Below, in pieces: positions 1 to 10,523 of a stretch of 64,000 bases of DNA. The notes below the pieces were generated by a model. The model saw nothing but the letters and a program-made list of their open reading frames with translations. It did no database searches and had not been told where the DNA came from. Origin of the DNA: Aureobasidium sp. EXF-3400 (lineage: Eukaryota > Ascomycota > Dothideomycetes > Dothideales > Saccotheciaceae); assembly GCA_024195585.1 (NCBI GenBank), contig SWBL01000118.1, positions 1 through 64,000 of the forward strand, written 5' to 3'. The number at the start of each line of letters is the position of its first letter. Within the stretch, counting starts at the first letter, position 1. The translations under genes were made by a program, and so were the position numbers.

Positions 1-491
1 TGCGGATGGCACGGGTCTGCTTTGCGCGGAGGTCGAGGGGAAGGTACTTCTTGTTCTTGTAGAAGATGCGCAGCTGCGAGCGCTGGTTGATGTTGATGAT
101 GGTCAGGACGCGAGCGATGGACTTGCGGACATCATGGCTATAGGCAGAGTGAATGTCAGAAAAATTCTTCTTTGGTAGTCGCGAGGTTCGTGTGTGCGTG
201 GGTGTCTCTTTCGATGTTTTCCTTTCCAATGTTTCCATCTCTTTCTTGATATTCGATTCGGGATGCGGGAGGATTCAGTCGTACATTCTGGTGAGCTTGC
301 TCTGGGCACCACCGGCAATCTTCTGGGTGCGGAGCTGGACCAGCTCGGCCTTCAACTCCTCGAGCTGAGTCTTGAGCTCATCCTTGTTCTTGCTCCAGAG
401 CTGGCTAGCCTTGACCTTAGCGGACGACTGCGATGTATTCCGTCAGCATTCCGACGTGACAGAGAGGACGTATGACGAGGGCGCGCACCAT
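1..491 (-). CDS. rpl35: 60S ribosomal protein L35 (uL29), 3' end cut by the window edge
   Basis: Structural protein of the large cytosolic ribosomal subunit, near the exit tunnel. Exons read on the minus strand: 491..489 (ATG alone), 427..285 and 137..<1. The middle exon encodes the family core ([35 protein letters not shown]). The last visible exon gives [10 protein letters not shown], then a [21 protein letters not shown] run, which is the L35 signature. The remaining C-terminal residues lie beyond position 1. The first exon is only the start codon, an arrangement also known for yeast RPL35. Introns are 284..138 and 488..428. It is divergent from GOS1 with a shared promoter of about 280 bp. 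Confidence 0.93.
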
Positions 492-770
492 TTTTGCTAT
501 GAGTTAGTAGGATGAGTCGGGGAGCGAGACAACTTGTGAAGGCACTTCGTCGAATTCGCACACGTCGAGAATTCCTGAATTCTGTGTGCGCTAGACGCTC
601 GGTCTTGGCGTTGTGGCCCTAGCGTTGCGGGTCACGGGGCATGCATAAAGCCTGGCTTCGCGTTCATAAATCCGGCTACTTTACGCAACGGGCAGTCGCG
701 ACTCGCATGTGAAGAGCGTCACCTCGAACCTGGCCCTTTTCACATACACAATCAATCCAACTCTTTCAAC
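492..770. promoter_or_regulatory. Divergent promoter region, rpl35 / GOS1
   Basis: Intergenic stretch of 279 bp between the rpl35 start codon (minus strand) and the GOS1 start codon (plus strand). It contains GC-rich motifs around 600-640 and ATAAA-like tracts near 645 and 666. I see no factor site that can be assigned confidently. Confidence 0.45.
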
Positions 771-1551
771 ATGGCTTCCGGCTCTGGCAGCTGGGCGCAG
801 TTGCGACAACAGGCTCGCTCTCTTGAGACACAGGTTAATTCCAACATATTTCTCTGCCTTTCAGCAACAAGCTAACACTTTCCAGACAGATGCCTTGTTC
901 CATACCTATTCCCAATATGCGTCTATGAGCAACATTCCCGCAAAGCCCGACGAAGATGAACAACGAACAGAAGCACAACTCCAGGACATACTTGAGAGGG
1001 TAAATCAACTCTGCTTCCACTCAGCTCTACTCATCAAGACTGATGCCTGACAGCGATCAGCCCTCATCTCCCAACTCTCACGCCTGCTGGACTCAGACCC
1101 TACCGCTTCCGCCATGAAATCTACAAATCTGGCCCGCCACAAAGAAGTCCTAGATCAACACCGCAGAGAGCTCAACAAGCTCAAGTCCAACATCGGCCAC
1201 CAACGAGATCGCGCCAACCTCCTGTCCAACGTCCGCAATGACATCAATGCCTACCGAGCACAAAACCCCGAGCAAGCAGAGGCAGACTACATGCTCGACG
1301 AGCGCAGTCGCATAGACAACAGTCACAACATGACCGACACCGTCCTTACACAAGCATACGCCATCAACGAGCAATTCGGCATCCAAAGGGAGACGCTCAC
1401 CAGCATCAACCGTCGCATAGTCGGAGCGGCCAGCCAAGTGCCCGGCATCAACAGCCTGATAGGCAGGATAGGCAACAAGAAGAGGCGGGATGGCATAATC
1501 ATGGGCAGCTTCATCGCCTTTTGCTTCTTGATTTTCATGTACTTTTGGTAG
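771..1551 (+). CDS. GOS1: Golgi SNAP receptor complex member 1 (Qb-SNARE GOS1)
   Basis: Qb-SNARE for ER-Golgi and intra-Golgi vesicle fusion, anchored in the Golgi by a C-terminal tail. Exons 771..833, 886..999 and 1054..1551 give 224 residues. The N-terminal family motif (WAQLRQQARSLETQ, then DALFHTYSQYA) spans exons 1 and 2. The middle (LISQLSRLLDSDP, LARHKEVLDQHRRELNKLK) matches GOSR1 proteins. The SNARE helix lies near residues 130-195 and is followed by a hydrophobic anchor, IIMGSFIAFCFLIFMYFW, ending at the stop. Joining at 885/886 rather than at the earlier AG (864) keeps ETQTDALFHTY, as expected for the family. Length is normal for fungal Gos1. Confidence 0.93.
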
Positions 1552-1646
1552 ACAAGTCACTGCAAGGAGTTCAGGAGTTGATGGGCATTGGGAGGTAGGA
1601 GGGGAGAACATTTTGAAATGCTATGGGTTTCTTTACCACAAAACGA

Positions 1647-2675
1647 TTATTGGACTTGAGGAGTGGCCGTAGCCTCGACAAGACTGTCAGCCCTCTCATT
1701 CTTTGGTGCCTCCTTGTTCTTTCTTGCCTCGGCCAAAACCCTCTTCGTGTTTCTGACCAAGCTCTCCTGCTCGAGCTCATGAGCAATGGCACTGCCAGCC
1801 CAGCGAATCTTGCACTCGGTATCGACCAAGTAGACGTAGCCAACTTTGCTGTTCAACAGACCAATGGCGTCTCTGATGTCGTCTTCGATGCCGCGTCTGA
1901 CCAAGAAGTACTTGGCCCAGTCCTGCTGGGGTCGCATAGCTCTCAATCTACCTGCAAATACTCGCAGGATCCACCATTTGAGCACATTGGGTTCGTGATT
2001 GATTTCCACCAGTTGACCAAGTCCTGCTTTGCCTCTTTGCTTTTCTTGCTCCAGTACCTCGTGTAATGCCGGATTCTTCTCCTTTGAACAGAAAGTCGCG
2101 ACTTGGTTCTCAGCCCAGCCAGACGAAAAGACACTGACAATGCTGACTTTACCCCTCAATGCATTGACCAAATCCTTCTTCTCAGCATTCTTGGTCGAGT
2201 CCTTTTCTAGAGTGCGACCACGCAGGTTGGGGAACCAGAGGGCATGTTCAGCCTTGAAGACCGATTGGGGAGACAAAAACGTCTTTCCCTTGAAGTGACG
2301 CATAGCGCTAAAGTCTTTGAAGTAAGGACGGTATAGTGTATCGCTCAGCTTCTTGCGCTTCACGAGATGCTTGTCATAGTTGACGAAATCATCTCTGCGT
2401 TCTTTCCAACTGCGACCATCGACCCCGGTGTTTTCGCCTGCTCGAGGTGGATGCGGAAGTCCAATGGGTCGTTCTAGGGGTTTCGGTACGGGGTCTTCGT
2501 CGGGATTTTCTTTCTCGCGTGGTGTGTATGTCATGGGTTTGGTGGACGTTGCGGCGGATGGTGTTGGTTTGGTGGCATAGTTGCGTGTTGCTGAGGTGCA
2601 GAGTTGGTTGCTATTTGGTGTGACCAGTGCTCGTAACACTCGCAAACACGATAATGAGGGTGCCTTGGTAGTCAT
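1647..2675 (-). CDS. ATP10: Mitochondrial ATPase complex assembly factor ATP10
   Basis: Inner-membrane-associated chaperone needed for Atp6 assembly into the F0 sector of ATP synthase. Uninterrupted ORF of 342 residues. The N-terminus is rich in Ser, Thr, Arg and Ala with few acidic residues, as in a mitochondrial presequence. The ATP10 domain runs from about residue 85 ([18 protein letters not shown]) to about 320 ([19 protein letters not shown], then [17 protein letters not shown] sequence), with a thioredoxin-like core including [19 protein letters not shown]. It is convergent with GOS1 (95 bp apart) and divergent from POL4 (261 bp). No introns are seen. Confidence 0.9.
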   Translation of the reverse strand: MTTKAPSLSCLRVLRALVTPNSNQLCTSATRNYATKPTPSAATSTKPMTYTPREKENPDEDPVPKPLERPIGLPHPPRAGENTGVDGRSWKERRDDFVNYDKHLVKRKKLSDTLYRPYFKDFSAMRHFKGKTFLSPQSVFKAEHALWFPNLRGRTLEKDSTKNAEKKDLVNALRGKVSIVSVFSSGWAENQVATFCSKEKNPALHEVLEQEKQRGKAGLGQLVEINHEPNVLKWWILRVFAGRLRAMRPQQDWAKYFLVRRGIEDDIRDAIGLLNSKVGYVYLVDTECKIRWAGSAIAHELEQESLVRNTKRVLAEARKNKEAPKNERADSLVEATATPQVQ

Positions 2676-2936
2676 GGTTGTTGACTTTTAGTGTATGATG
2701 CTGAAAGTCAAGAGTGGCTGGCAACAAGAAGATGGGCGATCTCGAGATTTGTTTCCCGAATTGCGGAGTCGACGACCTCTGAGCTGCTCACCAAGGTTGT
2801 CTCATGCACTTACAACCATTCGAGTCGCTATGTTGAAAATTGCTGTAACCATCTATGAGCTTTTCAAATTCACGTATCGATAGCATCGCTCCTCTTTGAA
2901 TAGGGATCTCAAAGAGCATAGTGGACATATACATCA

Positions 2937-5260
2937 ATGTCTTCTTCACCATGCCATGCGGTAATCAATATTATTGCAGCCCAGCATCATCAAAATGCAG
3001 CTGCCAAAAAGAAGATCGCCTTTGACGCGTTGTATGCCTTGGATAACGAGGACGACGATACTGAAGATCAGGGTCTAGCAGAATCACTCCAAAAAGTGAA
3101 GGGCAGAACTCTCGGTGATCCAACCACTTCCCTCTCGCGCTCGCGTCGTACGCCAGGCAGACCTCCAGGCAGCTTTGCACGTTCCATCTCCAACATGAAC
3201 TTACCTCTTTCACAGCCTAAACAGCAACCTCCCAATCCCAGGAGGACTAAGAAACCTCTTGAGCTTTTGGAAGAGCTCAGCGCATCTAATTCAATAGTCA
3301 AAGATACTCCTCCTACACTACAGCATCATCACACTATCATTGGAGTCCCTTCACTTGACAGACCAGGCAACGCAATGCCGCCTTCTTCATCTGCCCCACC
3401 TGCATCTTCGGCTATTCCCATGATCAAAAACAAGAAGGGCAAGGGTAAGCAGCTTGCCGAGATCAAACTTGTCCCCGAACATCAACGCATCTTCCAGAAC
3501 CTTTACTTCTGTAAGTTACGCGCAAACACACATCTATCGTTTCCGAATTGCTAACGTCCCAGACTTCTTTCCAAACAGTGACACGCACCCTGGTCGCTGT
3601 CAGAGAATTATCAGAGCTTTGGAGTATGGCGCAAGTTGGCAAAGGGAGTTCAACGATAGTGTCACTCACATCATCACTGATCGTGAGTATGATTACTCGC
3701 AGCTCTTGAAATACCTCAAGCTGAAACAACTTCCTGTAAGTTACTCCTAAGCCTCAGCTCAGATGTGGTAGATCCGGCTGACACGAACAGGCTGCTGTTA
3801 TCCTCGTCAACGAAAACTACCCATCGTCATGCATGGAGTTCTACAAGCTGGTGAATCCCTCAAGTGTTGAGTTCAGAGTCAAGGGTTACGAGATGCCTGC
3901 TCCAGTCACCACTGCACAACCTCAGCCAATCCCATCTCAAGTGTCCGACATGTCTCTCAAACTCAAGCCCGCGAAGGGCAAAGCGGCAGCTTTGTCTTCG
4001 CAATCGACAACCCAGCCAGACGCAAGCTCCAATCTGGCGTCTTCTGCAGCGTCACCACCAGCTTCTCCTGCGCCTGTCAGTATCAGCGAGCAACAAGTCA
4101 TGGACAAGGATGAGGATGAACTCGATTCGGCCATTAGGGAGGCCAAAGAGTCACACCCCCTTGCATCCGACGATGAAGAAGAAGACGGCCAGCGTCATAA
4201 GAGACGCAAGGCAAACAACTGGCAAGACAAATTTACGTGCATGCACAAACACACTGGCGCCAGCGGCGATCAAGGTCCTAATGCACAAACACTGTCCGTT
4301 CTGCAAGAGCTGGCGGACTATTATGAGCAAACTCGCGATCAATGGCGCTCAAAGTCTTACCGTCAAGCCATCTCTGCCTTGAGAAAACATCCGACCAAAG
4401 TCACCACAAAGGAAGAAGGAATGCGCGTCTTTGGCATCGGTACCTCGATAGCTGAAAAGATCGAGGAGATCGTGCGCACGTCTCATCTCCGCAAAATTGA
4501 CTCTACCAAGATGGATGAGCGTCAACAGATTCTCAATAAGTTCTTGAAGATCTATGGCGTGGGAATACATGCAGCAGAGCGTTGGGCCAGTGCAGGTTAT
4601 AAATCACTCGATGACTTGCTGCAGAGAGCCGAGCTGACCGACAATCAACGCATTGGTATTGCCCATTACGACGATTTCAACACCCGTGTGCCTCGCACCG
4701 AGGTCGAGTTACATGCTGCTACTGTCACCGATGCACTCAAAGGTCTAGACAAGGGATACAAGATCCATACTATGGGATCCTATCGTCGTGGCGCCGAAAA
4801 CTCCGGTGACATCGATCTACTCATCACCAAATCTGGAGCATCGATCGACAACATCCGTACGATGGTTATGGACCGTCTCGTACCCCTCCTCACCCAGCAA
4901 GGTTTCCTCGTCGCAGCTCTGGCTCAGACGTCGCAGGCAGACGGCACTAAATGGCACGGCGCTTCCCGTCTACCTGGCAGCAGTGTCTGGCGTCGCATAG
5001 ACTTCCTCCTTGTGCCAGAGGAAGAGCTCGGTGCTGCCCTACTATACTTCACCGGCAACAATATCTTCAACCGCAGTATGAGACTTCTTGCTAGCAAAAA
5101 GGGTATGCGATTGAATCAGCGCGGGCTCTACAAAGATGTGTTGAGAGACTATGGTCGCGAAAAGTTGAGCGAGGGTACGCTTGTGGAAGGTAGAGATGAA
5201 AGGAAGATTTTCGAGGCGCTAGGTGTGCCTTGGAGACCGCCAGAGCACAGAATTTGCTAG
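2937..5260 (+). CDS. POL4: Family X DNA polymerase (Pol lambda / POL4 type) with N-terminal BRCT domain
   Basis: Gap-filling polymerase for non-homologous end joining and base excision repair; nuclear. Exons 2937..3510, 3563..3735 and 3791..5260 give 738 residues. The BRCT region (about 175-270) is split by both introns. A Ser/Pro/Asp/Glu-rich linker follows, with a basic RHKRRKA patch. The 8-kDa lyase domain starts near residue 415 and keeps the IAEKI lysine (about K472) equivalent to the Schiff-base lysine of Pol beta. Two helix-hairpin-helix motifs are present (FGIGTSIAEKI; IYGVGIHAAERW). Catalytic aspartates are in GSYRRG...DIDLL (D589, D591) and RRIDFLL (D653). The dNTP-site motif is YFTGN rather than the more usual YFTGS. 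The start could lie at another upstream Met; I used the first ATG of the open frame. Confidence 0.92.
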
Positions 5261-5634
5261 TTCGAAGGAGAATGGAAGACAGCAGGGAGCCATATTAATT
5301 ACGTTATGATGTTTATTCGGTAGCAGGAATCCACAAAATGATGAATTAGCAAATGCAGTTTCGCTTCGATAGAAACTTTCAGAGACCGTGTGATCAACTA
5401 TGAAGGATGTGTGGCATTTCCACGCCTCCCAAGACATGGGTGCGGTAGTTGATTTGGTGAGCTTTCCGACCAACTAAACCAAAGGCTCCCCATTTGGTGA
5501 CCAGACGGCGATGAGATTGCCGCTGATGGATGCGGATTTTTGTCGTATATAATGATTACAAGTGGAGGGTTTCCCCTCCAATGTATGAATTACTCTACAA
5601 TCTAATCTACTCCGATATCATTCTACGCTGTACA
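5261..5634. other. Convergent 3' intergenic region
   Basis: About 370 bp between the stop codons of POL4 and the sugar transporter at 5635. It presumably holds both 3' UTRs and polyadenylation regions. No gene or repeat is visible. Confidence 0.5.
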
Positions 5635-7185
5635 TTACATCTCATGGTTCTCAACTGGTGCTCCACGTTGACCAAGGCGACCGCGCTGCCACTTCCTCAG
5701 TAATCGGACCGCCCTCATCCTCGGCGAAGTCTGCTGTTGCTCTTCCTCGCCATGCTCGAATGCTTTGTCGATCTCTTCTAGCGTCTTGCCTTTCGTCTCT
5801 GGCATCTCGGTAGCACAAACCACCACAGTCAACAAACTCGCCGCGCCGAACATGAAGTAAATCCCCGAGCTCGAGCGCTGTAGAAACACAGGCGTGGTAA
5901 ACGCAACCACAAAATTGACTACCCAGTTTGAAGATTGCGCTAGACTTGTTGCAGGCGCCCTTGTCTTTGGCGGTTGAATCTCCGAGGCATAGATCTTAAT
6001 TCCAACGGCCCAGGTTGTGCAGTAAGTTAAAGCGAAGATGTAGATAAGCACAATGACAATCCAACGTGCGGCACCGTGATCACCGTGTACAACTCCAGAA
6101 GCGTATAAAGCGCCGATAAGGAACATTGTGCCGCTGAGAAGGATACCACCAACGATTGTGGAGGTTCTGCGACCCCATTTGTCTGCGAGAATGAAAGCGG
6201 GGATCGTGATGAGGAACATGAGTAGAGCGGAAACTCCAGAGGCGAGGAAGGAAGAGGTGGAAGAGTTTAGCCCGGCTTGTTGGAAAAGCAAAGGTGCGTA
6301 GTAGAGTACTCCGTCTATACCTGATAGTTGCTGCATGCCCATCAGGAAGCAACCTAGAAAAGTGCGCTTACGAGTGTCCTTTGCAAACACTGCGAGCCAT
6401 GAGGTTTGCTGTGTTGAGTGTATGCTTTGGCGTGAGCGGATGGGTGTCAAGGCCAAACTCTCCGGTTCTTGTATTGTCAAGTTTTGATCTCTTCGCTCGT
6501 CTTTTTCGCGCTCTGCATCAGCGATCCCTAATTTCTCCCATGCTTCGTGTGAGTCGTCCATTCGGCCTTTACTCTTCAGCCATCTGGGCGACTCAGGCAA
6601 GAAGAAGAAAGCCAACAGTGCGTATGTGAAGGCAAGGAAACTCTGCAAAGCAAAAGGAAACCTCCAGCTGAAACTTGTGGTAGAGCTTCGTACGGTACCG
6701 TAGCAGGTGAAGTAGCCGACAGCGATGCCCATGGTTACGAGCAGCTGCTGTACACTAGCCAACACGCCTCTCTGTCTAGCAGGAGCGATCTCGCATACAT
6801 ACACCACCAGAGTACTCAAGAAAAGTCCTTCACCCACACCAGTGATACAGCGTCCCACAAACAGCATGGCTAGGTTTTGGGCACCAGCTTCCAAAGCAGT
6901 TCCTGCTGCAAAGACCAAGCCACCGATAGAGCAGGTGTTGATGCGACCCAGGTGATCGGCGACATTGCCGGCGAAGAAAGAGGTCAATGATGCTGGTATC
7001 AAGATTGATGAGACGAGGATACCGTGAATGGTTGAGGATAGTGGACCAAAGGAGTCAAGGAAAGTTGGCATTGTGGTGATTGGACCGATGCAACCAGTAT
7101 CGAGACCGAAGAGTAGTCCGCCTACTGAGATGAGGATACAGCAGAGGATGTATGGCGCTGGGAGGCGCATGGTCATTGTTTTCAT
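5635..7185 (-). CDS. MFS sugar porter
   Basis: Plasma-membrane sugar:H+ symporter-type protein of 516 residues without introns. It has 12 predicted hydrophobic segments. Sugar-porter signatures are present: GGLLFGLDTGCIG in TM1, GRINTCSIGG after TM2, PESPRWL before the central loop, QQLSGIDGVLYYAPLLF in TM7, DKWGRRTS, and PETKGKTLEEID at the end of TM12. The central cytoplasmic loop is long and charged (about 215-265). It is divergent from a second sugar-porter gene at 8187 across a 1-kb shared region, so the two may be co-regulated. Substrate cannot be read from sequence; fungal relatives carry hexoses, pentoses or disaccharides. Confidence 0.88.
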   Translation of the reverse strand: MKTMTMRLPAPYILCCILISVGGLLFGLDTGCIGPITTMPTFLDSFGPLSSTIHGILVSSILIPASLTSFFAGNVADHLGRINTCSIGGLVFAAGTALEAGAQNLAMLFVGRCITGVGEGLFLSTLVVYVCEIAPARQRGVLASVQQLLVTMGIAVGYFTCYGTVRSSTTSFSWRFPFALQSFLAFTYALLAFFFLPESPRWLKSKGRMDDSHEAWEKLGIADAEREKDERRDQNLTIQEPESLALTPIRSRQSIHSTQQTSWLAVFAKDTRKRTFLGCFLMGMQQLSGIDGVLYYAPLLFQQAGLNSSTSSFLASGVSALLMFLITIPAFILADKWGRRTSTIVGGILLSGTMFLIGALYASGVVHGDHGAARWIVIVLIYIFALTYCTTWAVGIKIYASEIQPPKTRAPATSLAQSSNWVVNFVVAFTTPVFLQRSSSGIYFMFGAASLLTVVVCATEMPETKGKTLEEIDKAFEHGEEEQQQTSPRMRAVRLLRKWQRGRLGQRGAPVENHEM

Positions 7186-8186
7186 CTTGTCGTGGCTCAG
7201 CAGAGCAATCGATATATGTGTTGGTATAGTGGTAGCTTCTTCAAATCGTAGAGTTCGTCGGATTTCCAGTCCGTGGAGTAGGAGTGTGATTGAAGGAGAA
7301 GGGCAAACAGAAAGATACCCTTCGAGCTCAACGCTCAGGACTGGATGAAAACTAGTTGGGAAGTGGTGTCTGGAAGGAAACGATGAAGGAGAGTTTTAGT
7401 TCAACACACTCAGTCTTGAGCTGTCTTTATGAAAATTTCTTCTGACCACCTCGTCGTCGGCCTACCTTCATACACATCATCACATTGTGGAGTCGCCCAT
7501 GGGGACTGAAGACCTTGATAACAATTTTTGGTGAACGGAGCCGCTCAACAGAGTCAACCCAGCCGTTGAGGAAGGTTTGCCGATCGGACATGCACAGAAA
7601 TGGTAATCGTCCCGATGCTTGACATGGCGGTCAATCTTTTGTAAAGCGATTTTGGGCAGAAGATCGAGCAAAAGCAGAATATTTCCTTGTGCTGGTTTTT
7701 GGGTTGTCGGATGTCCTGGAAATAAACACCTCAGGAGCGGGAAGGGCGCGGGAGACGAGTCAAATTGGACGCGAGCTCTTCTGAGCGTTTTTCTGTCGCG
7801 AGGATGACAGAGATAAACAAACCTGCAGGCAAGTCGCGAGTCCCTGCATCGCCAATTCCCAGCGCATCTCTACCACATACTCAACCCTGTTGGAGAAAAC
7901 TCCTGTTTTTGCTCAAGCCGTTGCGTATAAACTTCTCGTGATGGCGCTGCAAGTTGAGATACACCAGCCTCTCATCGATCTAAAGTACGCGCCCTGCCCC
8001 GCAGCAGAAAGGATGCAGTGACCGATCAGGTGGACTGGTGGCTGCAACGCTACGTCAACACTCTAATCAATCTTGAACAAAATCGCTAGACAATCCACCC
8101 AAGGTGAAATCTTCGCACCTTTCACTGTCTCCTCGACAAAACTTAATTTGACAGCTCTGTCATTTTGTGAGAACCAGACCATCAGA
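7186..8186. promoter_or_regulatory. 1-kb divergent promoter between two sugar transporters
   Basis: No coding sequence recognised. A CCCCGC hexamer at 7997-8002 fits the fungal CreA/Mig1 consensus SYGGRG read on the other strand, which would suit carbon-catabolite control of sugar porters, but a single hexamer is weak evidence. The rest holds pyrimidine tracts and no repeats that I can see. Confidence 0.4.
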
Positions 8187-10039
8187 ATGGATAAGGTTAC
8201 TCAGGTCGTCGTCTTCTCGTCGACGGCAATTGCCCTCTATGGTTACGATCAAGGTACGAAGCCTGACCACTAGAATCAAACCAGTACTGACAACTTTGTA
8301 GGCATGATGAGTTTGATCAACACAAACGAAGATTACCTTAGCGTCATGGGGCTTCCTGAAGAGAGTCCCATTGTTGGTCTTATCGTAGCTTTGTACTACC
8401 TGGGTACTGCTGTTGGAGCTGTCATCTTCTCCTACCTGGCCGATCGTTTCGGTAGAAAGCCTGCTCTCTTTGGGTGCCTCGCAATGTCTTCCCTCGGAAA
8501 CCTTATCATGTTCGTTTCTGGTCTCGGGTACTCCAAGGGAGCTATAATTGTCATGATCGCTGGCAGAGTGGTGATGGGACTGGGTGTAGGTGGTGTTGAT
8601 GCCGTGGTTCCTGTCTACAGGTAAGTGCTCATAACAGCGGCTTGGATCGTCAACTGACCATTTTTCAACCAGTTCCGAGCTTTCCGAAGATGAAGCCCGT
8701 GGCAAGGCACTCGCCCAAGAGTTCCAGATGAATATCTTCGGACTCAACATGGCGTTCGCGATCAATGTAAGTTAAAAGTACAAGCTCAGCGAGCCAGATT
8801 TGCACGTTGGGTTGGCAAAAAAATGGGACAGTGTCCAGGACGCCATCCCGAGCTCAACCTGCGAGCCGACTCGTTGCATAAGTACCTACCTATTCTTCCA
8901 AAGAACTCTGCTAATTGTACCTTCTTCTTAAGCTTGGGTTGACTGTAGCCCTGGGCAAGTCTAACCAATGGGCCTGGAGACTGCCTATCATCATCATGCA
9001 GGTTTACCCCGTCCTTTTGATGGCTTTCATTGGTATTCTTCCCGAGTCTCCAAGATGGCTTGTGTCCCACGACCGCAAAGAAGATGCTAAGGCAGCCCTT
9101 ATCACAATTTATGGAGAGGACCAGGCCAAGGAGACTTTGGACAACCTCATCGAGTCTAACGACAACGAATCATCCAAGAACGTCACCTACACCGACATGC
9201 TTACTCCAGGACACGCTCAGTTCCATCCTACAATGATCACTGTCATGGGACAGATCAACCAGGCTCTTACAGGATATGGTGCCGTTTCGGTCTACGGCCC
9301 TCAAATTTTCGAGCTGCTTGGATTTGACACACGCATGTCTGAGTACCTGACACAGGGTAACTACGTGTCTTATTTCATCCTGATGACATTCGCATGGCTT
9401 CTGGTCGATGCCGTGGGTCGCCGTAAGGTGTTGCTCGGTGGATCTATTGTCTTGACAGTCTGCTTCTTCTTGCTTACGCTGTTTGGAGGTCTGGCCTTCA
9501 ACGCTGAGGATCTGGATATCCCAGAGGTAGCCGTTGCTATCCCTGGCATTGTTGCTCTCTATGTCGCTACTGGAGCATTTGGTATTGGCTGGCTTGCAAC
9601 CATCTGGGTAAGTCTGAATACGAAACATAATTCGTCGTCTCAATATACTAACAAACTATAGCTGATTCCCACGGAAATCTTCCCTACTACCGCAAGAGCT
9701 CAGGGTACTGCCGTCAGCGTTGTCGTCTGGGGCTTGGCCAACTTTGCTGTTACTCTCCTGACACCCATTCTTTTCAACAACCTCAACTACTGGCTCTTCC
9801 TCGTCTTCGGCTTCTCGAACATGTTCGCTGGAGTCTGGACTTACTTCTACCAGCCCGAATCTGGTGGTCGCAGCTTTGAGGATAACCAGGTCTTCTTCGA
9901 AGAAGCCAAGAAGGCTGGCACTTGGAGAGTTGGTGCCGTCAAGGATGGCGAGTTCAAGAAGATGCCCTACGGCGACTCGGCTGAAGACAGCGAAAACACA
10001 CCTTTGCTCAGCAGAGTTAGAGACCAAGTTTCGGCTTAA
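8187..10039 (+). CDS. MFS sugar porter, second divergent copy
   Basis: Membrane sugar transporter of 510 residues. Exons 8187..8253, 8302..8620, 8673..8766, 8933..9607 and 9662..10039. TM1 ends YGYDQGMMS, split by intron 1. Family motifs are DRFGRKPALFG after TM2, GRVVMGLGVGG in TM4, PESPRWLVSH before the loop, and LIPTEIFPTTARAQGTA in TM10. In place of the usual PETKG ending it has YQPESGGRSFEDN, which differs from the transporter at 5635. The two share family but not close sequence, so this is not a recent tandem copy. Intron 3 (8767..8932, 166 bp) is the longest. The short acidic tail ends in TPLLSRVRDQVSA. Confidence 0.88.
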
Positions 10040-10523
10040 GTCTGCATTGGCAGAATAAATATTGTTACGGATATTGATGAGGAAATGATGATATAGTGAT
10101 GGATTGATGATCGAGAAACAGTATATAGAGATAGAATGAAACCCGCAGAAAACAGCCACTTTGACGTAAAGAGTCGGTGTGCAAAACCTCACAGGCGTCA
10201 TCCTCGAAGTTGTCGTAGCTGATAGATCGAGAGCAATGAGATATTGGACCTCCACACAACATGTCTGGCTATCTAGAACCATTTTCTCGATTGGTAGCTC
10301 ACCACACATCCCTATGCGACGATACAGTGGTACAGCTGTAGAGGAAGCAACTTGACGTTTCATCGCAAACTATCAGACCTCCATCGCGATGAGATGTGAG
10401 TAGTAGGATGTGTTGGTTTGAGTAGCGCGTGACGTCAACATTGGCATTTTCAGCCATTCGGTCGACTTCCTGTTTTTAATTCTCCTACCTTTTTCAACAA
10501 TTTCACATGTGCTGCTATTCATC
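10040..10523. promoter_or_regulatory. Intergenic region with perfect CRE palindrome at 10430-10437
   Basis: The region separates the sugar porter from the PIP-kinase-like gene. TGACGTCA, the 8-bp palindromic site for CREB/ATF-type bZIP factors, lies at 10430-10437, 87 bp before the next start codon. A C/T-rich stretch with TTTTTAATTC follows just upstream of the ATG. Confidence 0.55.

Noticed and set aside
1150..1611. 153-codon minus-strand frame over GOS1
   Set aside because: Shadow frame opposite a well-supported SNARE gene.
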